Positions 26,501-34,660 of a DNA stretch of 64,000 bases are shown here, in pieces. The notes under the pieces were generated by a model that had not been told where the DNA came from, made no database searches, and worked only from the letters and a program-made list of their open reading frames with translations. The DNA lies in assembly GCF_018324205.1 (NCBI RefSeq), contig NZ_AP023356.1:7818501-7882500 (forward strand), read 5' to 3'. Made by a program: the position numbers and the translations under genes. The stretch's first letter is position 1. Each line of letters starts with the position of its first letter. The stretch comes from Actinoplanes ianthinogenes. Lineage in GTDB: Bacteria > Actinomycetota > Actinomycetes > Mycobacteriales > Micromonosporaceae.

Positions 26501-26795
26501 CGGCCACCACCGGGAACCACGGGGGAGTGCCGGCCCCGGTGATCCGGACGCCGCCCCACGGGTCGGGCTCGCTGAGCTTCACCGCGGTCTCCGGCGCTCC
26601 GGGGATCGCGATGGTGGCCTTCCGCAGTCCGCTGCTGACGCGTTCCCGCAGGTCGTCCACCGGGTTCGTGCGCCCGGCCCAGCGGAACCGGCCCTCGATC
26701 GGCTCGAAGTGCGCGGACATCCGCACCTCGACCGGGACCGGGCCGTCGTCCAGCATCAGCGTGGCCGGTCCCCGGTACTCCTCCTCGTCCGTCAT
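26493..26795 (-). CDS. DUF4873-like small protein
   Basis: 100-residue beta-rich protein (MTDEEEYRGPATLMLDDGPVPVEV..., IEGRFRWAGR, WGGVRITGAGTPPWFPV) resembling DUF4873, a domain also found attached to the C-terminus of some actinobacterial flavin monooxygenases. Here it is a separate gene overlapping the monooxygenase start by 8 bases and the TetR stop by ATGA. A supporting role for the monooxygenase is inferred; no catalytic residues are evident. Confidence 0.7.
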   Translation of the reverse strand: MTDEEEYRGPATLMLDDGPVPVEVRMSAHFEPIEGRFRWAGRTNPVDDLRERVSSGLRKATIAIPGAPETAVKLSEPDPWGGVRITGAGTPPWFPVVAGE

Positions 26796-27475
26796 GCGTT
26801 CGCCCACCCTTCTTGTTGAGCTGCCAGGCCACCGGGCATGTCCGCGGCGCGGCTGATGCCGGCGACGCCACCCCAGAGGAACGTCGTCAGGTACTCGCCG
26901 AGCGCCTCGCGGCTGATCGGTTGCTGCTGCCGGAGCCACCAGTCGCCGACCGACTGGACGTAGCCGACGACGCCGTACGCCCACGGCAGCGAGGCGCCGG
27001 AGTCGAGCCCGCGGGCCCGCAGCCGGTCGCCGAAGATCCGGGCCAGACCGCTGGCCACGGTGTCCATCACGTCGGCGACCACGTCGCGGTGCCGGGCGAT
27101 GTCGGGTTGGTGCACGACGAACCGGTACAGGTTCAGATCGCCCTCGATGTGCGCCAGGTAGACGTCGATGGCCGCGGCGATCGCGGCCCGCTCCTCGCGG
27201 ACCTCGGCGACCGCCGGGATCATCGCCTCCAGGACCATCGCCCCGGCGGCCTGCCCGACCGCGAGCCACAACTCGGACTTGTCGGCGAAGTATCTGTAGA
27301 GAACGGGTTTGCTCACGCCGGCGTGCGCGGCGATCGCCTCCATGCCGATCTCCGGCCCGTGCTGCCGGATCGCCTCTATCGCCGCCGCGGTGAGTTCGGT
27401 GCGGCGCTGCTCGCGATGACCGTCCCATCGATTGCGGCGACCGTCGGTGTTGACGGGTGGAGTGACCGAGTTCAT
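26792..27475 (-). CDS. TetR-family regulator
   Basis: 227-residue repressor with N-terminal HTH (RRTELTAAAIEAIRQHGPEIGMEAIAAHAGVSKPVLYRYFADKSEL-like, residues about 22-70) and an all-helical ligand domain. ATG at 27475 gives MNSVTPPVNTDGRRN; longer in-frame starts would extend across the operator and into the divergent promoter. It heads the operon DUF4873-monooxygenase-SDR-hydrolase and faces the AurF-like gene across a perfect palindrome, so it probably controls both directions in response to a hydrophobic substrate. Confidence 0.9.
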   Translation of the reverse strand: MNSVTPPVNTDGRRNRWDGHREQRRTELTAAAIEAIRQHGPEIGMEAIAAHAGVSKPVLYRYFADKSELWLAVGQAAGAMVLEAMIPAVAEVREERAAIAAAIDVYLAHIEGDLNLYRFVVHQPDIARHRDVVADVMDTVASGLARIFGDRLRARGLDSGASLPWAYGVVGYVQSVGDWWLRQQQPISREALGEYLTTFLWGGVAGISRAADMPGGLAAQQEGWANA

Positions 27476-27491
27476 AGTACTAGAAGTAACT

Positions 27492-27506
27492 GTTACCCCG
27501 GGTAAC
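27492..27506. promoter_or_regulatory. TetR operator
   Basis: Perfect dyad GTTACCC-C-GGGTAAC, 17 bases upstream of the TetR start and 31 bases upstream of the AurF-like start, in the only gap between the divergent units. Confidence 0.75.
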
Positions 27507-27536
27507 GTCAAGTACCTGAGGCTCCTGGAGGCCGCC

Positions 27537-28439
27537 ATGACGACAGTGACCCCGCCTGACCGGGACCGCACCGCCACCCGGCTGCTGCGGTCCTCAGCCG
27601 AGCACTCCTACGACCCGGAGATCGAGATCGACTGGGACGCCCCGTTCGTCGAGGGCAAGTACTTCGTCCCGGAGCACCGGTCCAGCCTCTACGGCACCGC
27701 CCTCTGGGACCGCCTGACGGTGGAGCAGCGGATCGAGCTCACCAAGCACGAGGTGGCCAGCATCGCCGGCCTCGGCGTCTGGTTCGAGACGATCCTGATG
27801 CAGCTGCTCATCCGCGGATATTTCAAGCAGGACCCGACCGCCGCGCACGCCCAGTACGGCCTCACCGAGATCGCCGACGAGTGCCGCCACTCGATCATGT
27901 TCGGCAAGATGATCGGCCGCCTCGGCACCCCGGTCTACCGCCCGCACGGCCTCGACCGGCACCTGGGCAACTGGATCGCGCACACCGCCACCGGCCCGCG
28001 GATGTTCGCCGCCATCCTGATCGCCGAGGAGATCCTGGACACCCTCCAGCGCGAGGCGATGGCCGACGAGAGCGTGCAGCCCCTGGTCCGGATGGTCTCC
28101 CGCATCCACGTGGTCGAGGAGGCCCGGCACGTCCGCTTCGCCCGCGAGGAGCTGGCCCGCCAGATCCGCGTCGCCGGCAAGTCCCGGCTCGCCTTCGACA
28201 AGATCGTCATCGCCCGCGCGGCGTACCTGACCGGCACCCGCCTGGTCGACCCGCGCGTCTACAAGGCGGTCGGCATCGACCCCGAGGAGGGGCGGCGGGC
28301 GGCCCGCGCCAACCCGTACCACCGCGAGACCATGCGCTGGGCAGGCGAGCGGATCGTGGGATATCTGTCCGATCTCGATCTGATCGGCGGCGGCCCCGCC
28401 AAGTCCCTCTGGAAGGCGAGCGGGCTTCTCTCGCACTGA
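27537..28439 (+). CDS. AurF-like diiron oxygenase
   Basis: 300-residue ferritin-like diiron protein of the AurF/p-aminobenzoate N-oxygenase type. Iron ligands are suggested by KHEVASIAG, EIADECRHSIMF (ExxxxRH pattern), AEEILDTLQRE and HVVEEARHVRFAREEL. Such enzymes oxygenate amines or fatty acyl/aldehyde substrates. ATG at 27537 with CTGGAGG at 27525-27531. It is divergent from the TetR-controlled monooxygenase operon and shares its operator, so it likely belongs to the same oxidative pathway. Substrate unknown; an electron donor is not encoded nearby. Confidence 0.82.
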   Translation: MTTVTPPDRDRTATRLLRSSAEHSYDPEIEIDWDAPFVEGKYFVPEHRSSLYGTALWDRLTVEQRIELTKHEVASIAGLGVWFETILMQLLIRGYFKQDPTAAHAQYGLTEIADECRHSIMFGKMIGRLGTPVYRPHGLDRHLGNWIAHTATGPRMFAAILIAEEILDTLQREAMADESVQPLVRMVSRIHVVEEARHVRFAREELARQIRVAGKSRLAFDKIVIARAAYLTGTRLVDPRVYKAVGIDPEEGRRAARANPYHRETMRWAGERIVGYLSDLDLIGGGPAKSLWKASGLLSH

Positions 28440-28520
28440 TTTCCGTGCGGCCTTCCGCGCCGCTCGCTTCCGGTCTTTCTCTCCGCCTCGATCGTCCCGG
28501 GTGACCGGTCCGGGGCGCGT

Positions 28521-28551
28521 CCGGCCCGCGTCCTCCGAAGGCGCGGGCCGG
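28521..28551 (+). terminator. Hairpin downstream of the AurF-like gene
   Basis: Perfect 10-bp stem CCGGCCCGCG / CGCGGGCCGG with an 11-base loop, followed by TGCGTTTCC. It lies 82 bases after the AurF-like stop. The remainder of 28440-28670 shows nothing else recognisable. Confidence 0.6.
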
Positions 28552-28670
28552 TGCGTTTCCCGATCAAGATCTTCATTTACGCGGGCCCGCCCGGGTACGG
28601 ATCGCATGCTCCCGCGCGGGCCGGGCGGCCTGATCTGGCCGCTGACGCGTCCAGGGCGATCAGCCCACCC

Positions 28671-28702
28671 TTCACTGTCCGCGGGTGGTTCCGGAGATCA
28701 AA
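28671..28702. repeat. 32-bp direct repeat, left copy, flanking array B
   Basis: Matches 29036-29067 with one mismatch in 32. The pair brackets array B of hairpin units (28706-28990), 365 bases apart, like the flanks of an inserted or duplicated segment. Confidence 0.8.
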
Positions 28703-28705
28703 CCC

Positions 28706-28990
28706 CGGCTGGTCCTCAGCGCCCTATCCCACTCCCGGATAGGGCCACCAGGTCCAGCCCGACACTCCTCGGCTGGTCCTCGGCGCCCTATTCCGCTCTG
28801 GGATAGGGCCACCAGGTCCAGCCCGACACTCCTCGGCTGGTCTTCAGCGCCCTATGCCACGCTCGGATAGGGCCACCAGGTCCAGCCGGACGCTCCTCGG
28901 CTGGTCTTCAGCGCCCTATGCCACGCTCGGATAGGGCCACCAGGTCCAGCCCGACACTCCTCGGCTGGTCCTCAGCGCCCTGGGCAGACG
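28706..28990. repeat. Array B: 64-bp hairpin units, four full plus one partial
   Basis: Units start at 28706, 28770, 28834, 28898 and 28962 (partial). Each has CGGCTGGTC, GCGCCCTAT, ATAGGGCCACC and AGGTCCAGCC in the same order and spacing as arrays A and C, giving the same nested hairpin. No credible gene overlaps it. Confidence 0.9.
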
Positions 28991-29035
28991 CGGGATCGGG
29001 TCAAGCGGCTTGACATTCCTGGCACATGGGATGTC

Positions 29036-29067
29036 TTCGCTGTCCGCGGGTGGTTCCGGAGATCAAA
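29036..29067. repeat. 32-bp direct repeat, right copy, flanking array B
   Basis: Second copy of the 28671-28702 sequence (one mismatch), beyond the partial last unit of array B. Confidence 0.8.
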
Positions 29068-29143
29068 ACCCGAAACCCGGCTGCGGCATCCCGGCCCGAA
29101 AATGGCGCGCGCGGTGGAGCGGGACCGTCGAAGATCCACGGGC

Positions 29144-29671
29144 ATGGAAGAGCTGACGTATGGCCGGGCCGCACTGCTCCACGCCTACGTTGCCGCGGAT
29201 GGCGGCAACGGCCTCGGCGACTACGGGTCCGAGTCGGAGTCCTACGACGGCGCCTTGCGGGCGCACCACCGGGCGATGCTCGACGGCCTCCAGCGGCTCT
29301 TCGCGATCGAACTGACCTTCGAGGGCATGCCGGATCAGCGCGCCAGGGTGCTCTTCATGCTGTTCCGATCCACGGCCGGCTCCCTGAACCGGCTGACCAC
29401 CCCGTGGTCCGGCTTCCTGGAGGCCGGCTTGCTCCATCGTCACCTCGACGACACCGGCGACGCGGGCGCCCGCGTCTACGAAGCCAGCCACCGGATCGCC
29501 ACCCGCACCGACGAGAACCGCCAGGACCACCTGGCCATCCTCGACGATCTGCTCACCGTCATCCTCGGTGAGCGCGCCGAGGCCCGCTTCACCGAGTCGG
29601 ACCTGCGAGCCCTCGGCATCGACCCGCAGCCACCGGACGTGGCCGACTTCGACGACCTCGACGGCTACTGA
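29144..29671 (+). CDS. Hypothetical protein
   Basis: Not recognised. 175 residues, mostly helical and acidic at the C-terminus (DPQPPDVADFDDLDGY); no signal or membrane helix, so cytoplasmic. Features include ELTFEGMPDQRARVLFMLFRSTAGSLNRL and SHRIATRTDENRQDHLAILDDLL. ATG at 29144 was preferred; an upstream ATG at 29102 adds 14 basic residues and reaches close to the repeat. No good ribosome site supports either. Coding bias (GC-rich third positions) supports a real gene. Confidence 0.55.
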   Translation: MEELTYGRAALLHAYVAADGGNGLGDYGSESESYDGALRAHHRAMLDGLQRLFAIELTFEGMPDQRARVLFMLFRSTAGSLNRLTTPWSGFLEAGLLHRHLDDTGDAGARVYEASHRIATRTDENRQDHLAILDDLLTVILGERAEARFTESDLRALGIDPQPPDVADFDDLDGY

Positions 29672-29914
29672 TCCGCTCGACCGGCTCCGGCGCCGGTTCG
29701 TGTGGCGGCGGCTCCGGAGTGCCGGTCCGGGTGGCGGCGTGAGGGACGTCGCTCGGGTGCGGGACGGTTTCAGCTTGGTTGCCGGTTGCGGGCGACGAGC
29801 GGGGGAGCGCCACCAACCGACGGGCGGATCCAAGGCGGCCGAAGGGCGGTGGGCCGGGTGTGCGGCGGCGTGCGAGATTGACGCCCGACGTATGCCGGGT
29901 GGGGAGAGGGATCG

Positions 29915-30127
29915 ATGGACGACGCGCTGGTGGCCTACAACGCCGGACGGGTGGACGGGGCCGCCGGATTCCGCGACCCGCAGATCGCCGAGGACCCCGA
30001 GGTCGGCCCCGACTACCGGGTCGGCATCCTGGACGGCCGGATCGCCGCCTTCCACATGCTCAACGAACTGCGCGGCATCCTCGGCGTCACCGATTCGCTC
30101 TTCGAGCACCCCGACGACCCCCGCTGA
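29915..30127 (+). CDS. Small hypothetical protein
   Basis: 70 residues (MDDALVAYNAGRVDGAAGFRDPQIAEDPEVGPDYRVGILDGRIAAFHMLNEL...). Not a recognised family. The start is well supported by GGGGAGAGGG at 29901-29910. No signal peptide or membrane helix. Between it and the upstream hypothetical gene lie about 240 bases without an evident feature. Confidence 0.55.
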   Translation: MDDALVAYNAGRVDGAAGFRDPQIAEDPEVGPDYRVGILDGRIAAFHMLNELRGILGVTDSLFEHPDDPR

Positions 30128-30498
30128 CCGCTCCGGGGCGGCTGTGCGGAAACCCCGCGGTGCCACCGGTGACCGCGAGGGCGGCCTCCCACGGACGCAT
30201 CCGCCATCGGTGTCCCTCCGCCACCAGCCGAGTGTCAGGTCGCCGCTGATCCCGGCATTCCGGAGCGCGGCACGAGCGGTGTGTTCTGCTTCACCGGTGA
30301 GCGGGGACCTGCTGGAGGACCATGAGGTGCGGCGGGGGCCCTGTTCAGGAGCCCGGCCCGGCAAATGATCATGGGGGTCACACGGCCGGAGCGCGAGAAG
30401 TGACGCGGCGTTATCGGGCCGGAAACATTCGGGTGGCGGGCCCGAAACCAGGTCTGGGGACTCTTGCAGCGGAAACGGTGACACAGGATGGAGACCGG
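30128..30498. other. 371-bp gap before nnaR; possible GlnR box only
   Basis: No gene is convincing here. Open frames reaching into it are upstream extensions of the next gene without ribosome sites. The only signal seen is a pair of GAAAC motifs near its 3' end (annotated separately). Confidence 0.6.
30411..30448 (+). promoter_or_regulatory. GlnR-box candidate upstream of nnaR
   Basis: GAAAC at 30422-30426 and 30444-30448 are exactly 22 bases apart, the GlnR repeat period (gTnAc-6-GaAAc-6). The partner gTnAc positions are imperfect (TTATC at 30411, GTGGC at 30433). A third GAAAC lies at 30472. GlnR control of nitrate genes is established in actinobacteria; this site is only a candidate. Confidence 0.4.
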
Positions 30499-31599
30499 AT
30501 GACCGAGGGTGCACTGGCCGGCTTCACCGTGGCGGTCACCGCGGAGCGGCGCCGCAGCGAGATGACCGCGCTGCTGGAGCGGCGCGGTGCCCGCGTGGTC
30601 GGCGCGCCGACGATCACCATCGTGCCGCTGATCGACGACGACGCGCTGCGCGCGGCGACCGAGGCCTGCATCGGGCTGGAGCCGCACATCGTGGTGGCGA
30701 CCACCGGGTTCGGGTTCCGGGGCTGGCTGGAGGCGGCCGAGGGCTGGGGCCTGGGCGACGCGCTGCGCCTGTCGCTGCGCGGCGCGGCGATCATCGCCCG
30801 TGGGCCGAAGCCGTGCGGGGCGATCCGGGCGGCCGGGCTCAGCGAGGACTGGGCGGCCAAGACCGAGGCGTCCGAGGAGGTGCTGGAGCGGCTGCTCAGC
30901 GACGGCGTGGCGGGGCGCCGGATCGTGGTGCAGGAGCACGGCGAGCCGCAGACCGAGTTCGTGAACGCGTTGCGCTCGGCCGGTGCCGCGGTGGTCGAGG
31001 TGCCGGTGTACCGCTGGGCCTTCCCGCCCGACATCGCCCCGGTGCGCCGGCTCGCCGAGCAGGTCGCGGCCGGGCAGATCGACGCGGTCACGTTCACCAG
31101 CGCGCCGGCGGTGAAGGCGTTCCTCCAGGTCGCCGGCGAGATCAACGCCGACGTGGCGGGCGCGTTCCGGGACAAGACGCTGGCCGCCTGCGTCGGGCCG
31201 GTGACCGCGGCGCCGCTGGCCGACCTGGACGTCCCGGTGGTGATGCCGGAGCGGTACCGGCTCGGCGCCCTGATCAAGACGGTCACCGACGAGCTGCCCC
31301 GCCGGGCGGTGCGGCTGGCCGTGGCCGGTACCACGCTGGAGGTGCGCGGGCACGCGGTGCTGATCGACGGTGTTCCGCACGCGCTCGCCCCGGCCGCGAT
31401 GGCGATCCTGGCGTCGCTGGCCCGCCGGCCGGGCGCCGTGGTCTCCAAGGATCAGCTGGCGGCGGCGCTGCCGCGCGGCAACGACGGGCACGCGGTGGAC
31501 GTCGCGGTGGCCCGGCTGCGGGCCGCGCTCGGCTCCGGCAAGCACATCGAGACGGTCATCAAGCGCGGCTACCGCCTCCGGGTGGACGAGGCCGCCTGA
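30499..31599 (+). CDS. nnaR: NnaR-like nitrate-assimilation regulator (HemD domain plus winged helix)
   Basis: 366-residue fusion of a uroporphyrinogen-III-synthase-like domain (residues about 5-255, FTVAVTAERRRSEMTALLERRGARVV...) and a C-terminal OmpR-type winged helix (about 280-366, LAPAAMAILASLARRPGAVVSKDQLAAAL ... DVAVARLRAALG, IETVIKRGYRL). In mycobacteria and streptomycetes this architecture is NnaR, a co-activator of nitrate/nitrite genes. ATG at 30499 with GGATGGAG before it; a longer frame from 30322 lacks support. It is followed by the siroheme-type chelatase and the nitrate/nitrite reductase genes, which strongly supports the NnaR reading over a housekeeping HemD. Confidence 0.82.
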   Translation: MTEGALAGFTVAVTAERRRSEMTALLERRGARVVGAPTITIVPLIDDDALRAATEACIGLEPHIVVATTGFGFRGWLEAAEGWGLGDALRLSLRGAAIIARGPKPCGAIRAAGLSEDWAAKTEASEEVLERLLSDGVAGRRIVVQEHGEPQTEFVNALRSAGAAVVEVPVYRWAFPPDIAPVRRLAEQVAAGQIDAVTFTSAPAVKAFLQVAGEINADVAGAFRDKTLAACVGPVTAAPLADLDVPVVMPERYRLGALIKTVTDELPRRAVRLAVAGTTLEVRGHAVLIDGVPHALAPAAMAILASLARRPGAVVSKDQLAAALPRGNDGHAVDVAVARLRAALGSGKHIETVIKRGYRLRVDEAA

Positions 31600-31650
31600 C
31601 CGAGCACCGCGGGCGCCGGTGTGGGGGGCGCCGTCCGGGTTTTCCGTCTC

Positions 31651-31790
31651 CACCCGCGGGCGTCGCCCTTGCGGGCTTCGCGTTCTGGCCGCGCCAGCGG
31701 CCTGCGAAGCCCGGAAGGGTCCCTGGCGGGAGCGACGATCAGTGATCAGCGCGGATCCGAGTCACCATGAATTTGATCTCAGATCGGGAG
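31651..31790. repeat. Dispersed structured element, copy 1
   Basis: Shares conserved left (CCACCCGCGGGCGTCGCCCT) and right flanks (a stretch containing AAGGGTCCCTGGCGGGAGCG) with 51818-51950. Between the flanks is a double hairpin: GGGCTTCGC (31674) with GCGAAGCCC (31705), and GGCCGC (31688) with GCGGCC (31698) around loop GCCA. The stem sequence differs from copy 2 while pairing is kept in the inner stem. It ends just before the chelatase ribosome site. Confidence 0.75.
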
Positions 31791-31796
31791 GGCCTG

Positions 31797-32474
31797 ATGT
31801 CTACTTTGATCGCTGTTGCGCACGGGACGCGGTCGGCGACCGGGCGTCGGGAGGTGCGGGAGCTCGCCGCCGCGGTGGCGCGCCGCCGCCCCGGCCTGGA
31901 CGTGCGGCTGTGTTACGTCGACGTGCAGGAGCCGAAGGTGGCCGACGTCGTCCCGGCCGTGACCGACGCGGTCGTCGTCCCGCTGCTGCTGTCCTGCGGC
32001 TATCACGTCCGGGTCGACATCGCCGAGGCGGTGGCCGGCACCGGCATCCCGGTGACCGCGCCGCTCGGACCGGACCCGGTGCTGCTCGCGAGCCTGACCC
32101 GTCACCTGCCGGAGGCCGACGCCGTGGTGCTGGCCGCCGCCGGATCCTCCGACCCGGGCTGGCGCGCCGATGTGGAGGGCGTCGCCGCGCAGCTGCCCGG
32201 GCAGGCCCGGATCGCCTACGTCTCCGGCACCGGGCCGCGCGTCCCGGACGTCGTCGCCGAGCTGCGGGCCGCGGGCGCGAAGCGGATCGCGATCGCCGCC
32301 TACCTGCTGGCCGACGGACTGTTCTACCGCTCGTTGCACGACGCCGGCGCGGACACGGTCACCCCGCCGCTGTGCCACGACGGTGCGGTCGCCGACCTGG
32401 TCCTGGGTCGATTCGACGGCGCGCTGGTTAACTGCGGGAAACAGGTCCTCACAACCGCCGGCAGCCCCTTGTAG
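31797..32474 (+). CDS. CbiX-family sirohydrochlorin chelatase
   Basis: Class II chelatase of 225 residues that inserts iron (or cobalt) into sirohydrochlorin, giving siroheme for nitrite reductase. Two CbiX-like half domains are present: the first begins STLIAVAHGTRSATGRREV with the conserved HG metal-site His, and the second includes VVLAAAGSSDPGWRADV and RIAIAAYLLADGLFYRSLHD. ATG at 31797 with GGGAGG at 31786-31792; an upstream in-frame ATG at 31767 is less suitable. Placed between nnaR and the nitrate reductase gene, it fits siroheme supply rather than cobalamin synthesis. Confidence 0.85.
   Translation: MSTLIAVAHGTRSATGRREVRELAAAVARRRPGLDVRLCYVDVQEPKVADVVPAVTDAVVVPLLLSCGYHVRVDIAEAVAGTGIPVTAPLGPDPVLLASLTRHLPEADAVVLAAAGSSDPGWRADVEGVAAQLPGQARIAYVSGTGPRVPDVVAELRAAGAKRIAIAAYLLADGLFYRSLHDAGADTVTPPLCHDGAVADLVLGRFDGALVNCGKQVLTTAGSPL
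32427..32442 (+). promoter_or_regulatory. GlnR half-box candidate upstream of nitrate reductase
   Basis: GTTAA-6-GAAAC matches one GlnR repeat unit (gTnAc-6-GaAAc) with one mismatch, 128 bases before the nitrate reductase start, inside the 3' end of the chelatase gene. A second unit 22 bases on is not evident, so confidence is low. Confidence 0.35.
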
Positions 32475-32569
32475 TCACATCGGTGGCACCGCGGTTGTGG
32501 GGTTTTCCGAACAACAGCGTCACCGCAAGTGGTCGTCGGGGTTAACGCCGGGCCGACAGAGTTCCTCTC

Positions 32570-34660
32570 GTGACGGCGACCCAGACGCATTGCCCCTACT
32601 GCGCTTTGCAGTGCGGGATGACGCTGACGCCCGAGATCCCTCGGGTGCGGCTCGAGCCGGCCGATTTCCCGGTCAACCGGGGCGGCCTGTGCGCCAAGGG
32701 CTTCACCGCGGCGGACCTGCTGGACCATCCGGACCGGCTGCTGACGCCGCTGGTCCGCAAGGAGCCCGGCAACCGGGAGTCTCCGCTGCGGGAGGCGTCC
32801 TGGGAGGAGGCGTACGAACGGATCGTCACGGCGATCCGGGACAGCCAGGCCCGGTACGGCAACGACAGCGTCGGCGCCTTCGGCGGGGGCGGGCTGACCA
32901 ACGAGAAGGCGTACGCCCTCGGCAAGTTCGTCCGGGTCGCCCTGCGCTCCTCGGCGATCGACTACAACGGCCGGTTCTGCATGTCGTCGGCGGCGACGGC
33001 GGCGAACCGGGCGCTGGGCATCGACCGCGGCCTGCCGTTCCCGCTCGCCGACCTGGCGCAGGCGCGGACCGTGCTGCTGGTCGGGGCGAACCCGGCGGAC
33101 GCCATGCCGCCGTCCATGCAGTACCTGGACGCCGGCCGGGCCGCCGGCGCCAAGCACATCGTGGTCGACCCGCGGCGCACGAACACGGCCAACGGCGCGT
33201 ACCTGCACCTCCAGCCGCTGCCCGGCACGGACCTGGCGCTGGCGAACGGCCTGCTGCACATCGCGATCAGGGAGAACCTGGTCGATCTCGGCTTCGTCGG
33301 GGCCCGGACCGAGGGCTTCGCGGCGGTCCAGAAAGCGGCCAACTCCTACTGGCCGGAGCGGGTCGAGCGGATGACCGGCGTCCCGGAGGCCCAGCTGCGC
33401 GAGACCGTGCGGCTGCTGGCCACCGAGGGCCCGTCGATGATCCTCACCGCCCGCGGCGCCGAGCAGCACAGCAACGGCACCGACACCGCACAGGCGTGGC
33501 TCAACCTGGCGCTCGCGCTCGGCCTGGTCGGCAGACCCTTCTCCGGGTACGGCACGATCACCGGCCAGGGCAACGGGCAGGGCGGCCGCGAGCACGGGCA
33601 GAAGGCCGACCAGCTGCCCGGATATCGCCGGCTGGACGACCCCGCGGCGCGAGCGCACGTCGCCGCGGTGTGGGGTGTCGACCCCGGCGAACTCCCGCAA
33701 CCGGGGCGTTCGGCGTACGAAATGATCTCCGGAATCCAGGAGGAGGGCGGCGTCCGGGTTCTCCTGGTGCTGGCCAGCAACCTGGTGGTGTCCGCCCCGC
33801 ACAGCAACCACGTGGTGGACAAGCTGCGCGCCCTCGACTTCCTGGTGGTCTCCGACATCTTCCGGTCGGAGACCGCGGAGCTGGCCGACGTGGTCCTCCC
33901 CACCGCCCAGTGGGCGGAGGAGGAGGGCACGATGACCAACCTGGAGGGCCGGGTCATCCGGCGCAAGAGGGCGCTGCCGCCCCCGCCGATGGTCAAGACC
34001 GACCTGACGTTCCTCACCGAGCTGGCCGGTCGGCTCGGCCGCGGCGAGTTCTTCACCGACGAGCCGCGCGCGGTCTTCGAGGAACTGCGCCGGGCCAGCG
34101 CCGGCGGTGTCGCCGACTACGCGGGCATCAGCTACGAGCGGATCGAGGCGTCGAACGGGGTCTTCTGGCCCTGCCCCAGTGAGGACCATCCGGGGACGCC
34201 GCGGCTGTTCGCCGACGGTTTCCCCACGGCCTCCGGCCGGGCGAGATTCATCCGGGTCGAGCATCGCGATCCGGCCGAGGTCCCGGACCGGAGTTTCCCG
34301 TACGTCCTGACCACCGGCCGCAACATGCAGCAGTACCAGAGCGGCAACCAGACCAGGCGGGTGAAGGCGCTCACCGTGGCGTTGCCCGAAGCCCGCGCCG
34401 AGATCCACCCCGACCTCGCCCGCCGGCACGGCATCGCCGACGGTGACCTGGTCGTTCTCCGCAGCCGCCGAGGCGTCGCGACGTTGCGCGCCCGGCTCTC
34501 CGACGGCATCCGCCCGGACACGGTGTTCGCGCCGTTCCACTGGCCCGGCGCGAACGCGCTGACCGATCCGGCCCTGGATCCGCACTCCAAGATGCCCGCT
34601 TTCAAGGTGTGCGCGGTCGCCATCGCGCGTGCCGGCGCACCAGAAGGGACCGACCAGTGA
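32570..34660 (+). CDS. Assimilatory nitrate reductase catalytic subunit (NasA/NarB type)
   Basis: Cytoplasmic molybdenum (bis-MGD) oxidoreductase, 696 residues, reducing nitrate to nitrite. The N-terminal [4Fe-4S] motif is CPYCALQC with the fourth Cys in GGLCAKG. The MGD-binding domains include VVDPRRTNTA, GPSMILTARGAEQHSNGTD, SNLVVSAPHSN and a C-terminal dinucleotide-binding domain (YVLTTGRNMQQYQSGNQTRR). No Tat signal, consistent with an assimilatory enzyme. GTG start at 32570. Overlaps nirB (GTGA), so nitrate and nitrite reductases are translationally coupled. Confidence 0.9.
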   Translation: MTATQTHCPYCALQCGMTLTPEIPRVRLEPADFPVNRGGLCAKGFTAADLLDHPDRLLTPLVRKEPGNRESPLREASWEEAYERIVTAIRDSQARYGNDSVGAFGGGGLTNEKAYALGKFVRVALRSSAIDYNGRFCMSSAATAANRALGIDRGLPFPLADLAQARTVLLVGANPADAMPPSMQYLDAGRAAGAKHIVVDPRRTNTANGAYLHLQPLPGTDLALANGLLHIAIRENLVDLGFVGARTEGFAAVQKAANSYWPERVERMTGVPEAQLRETVRLLATEGPSMILTARGAEQHSNGTDTAQAWLNLALALGLVGRPFSGYGTITGQGNGQGGREHGQKADQLPGYRRLDDPAARAHVAAVWGVDPGELPQPGRSAYEMISGIQEEGGVRVLLVLASNLVVSAPHSNHVVDKLRALDFLVVSDIFRSETAELADVVLPTAQWAEEEGTMTNLEGRVIRRKRALPPPPMVKTDLTFLTELAGRLGRGEFFTDEPRAVFEELRRASAGGVADYAGISYERIEASNGVFWPCPSEDHPGTPRLFADGFPTASGRARFIRVEHRDPAEVPDRSFPYVLTTGRNMQQYQSGNQTRRVKALTVALPEARAEIHPDLARRHGIADGDLVVLRSRRGVATLRARLSDGIRPDTVFAPFHWPGANALTDPALDPHSKMPAFKVCAVAIARAGAPEGTDQ

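Noticed and set aside
28551..28870. Short frames over array B
   Set aside because: They encode repeated peptides from the 64-bp units and have no ribosome sites.
30322..30498. N-terminal extension of the nnaR frame
   Set aside because: No ribosome site, no homology to the HemD domain start, and it covers the GlnR-like site; ATG 30499 fits the domain.
31600..31796. Cobalamin riboswitch before the CbiX-type gene
   Set aside because: No B12-box-like conserved core was seen; the structure here is the dispersed hairpin element also found at 51818.
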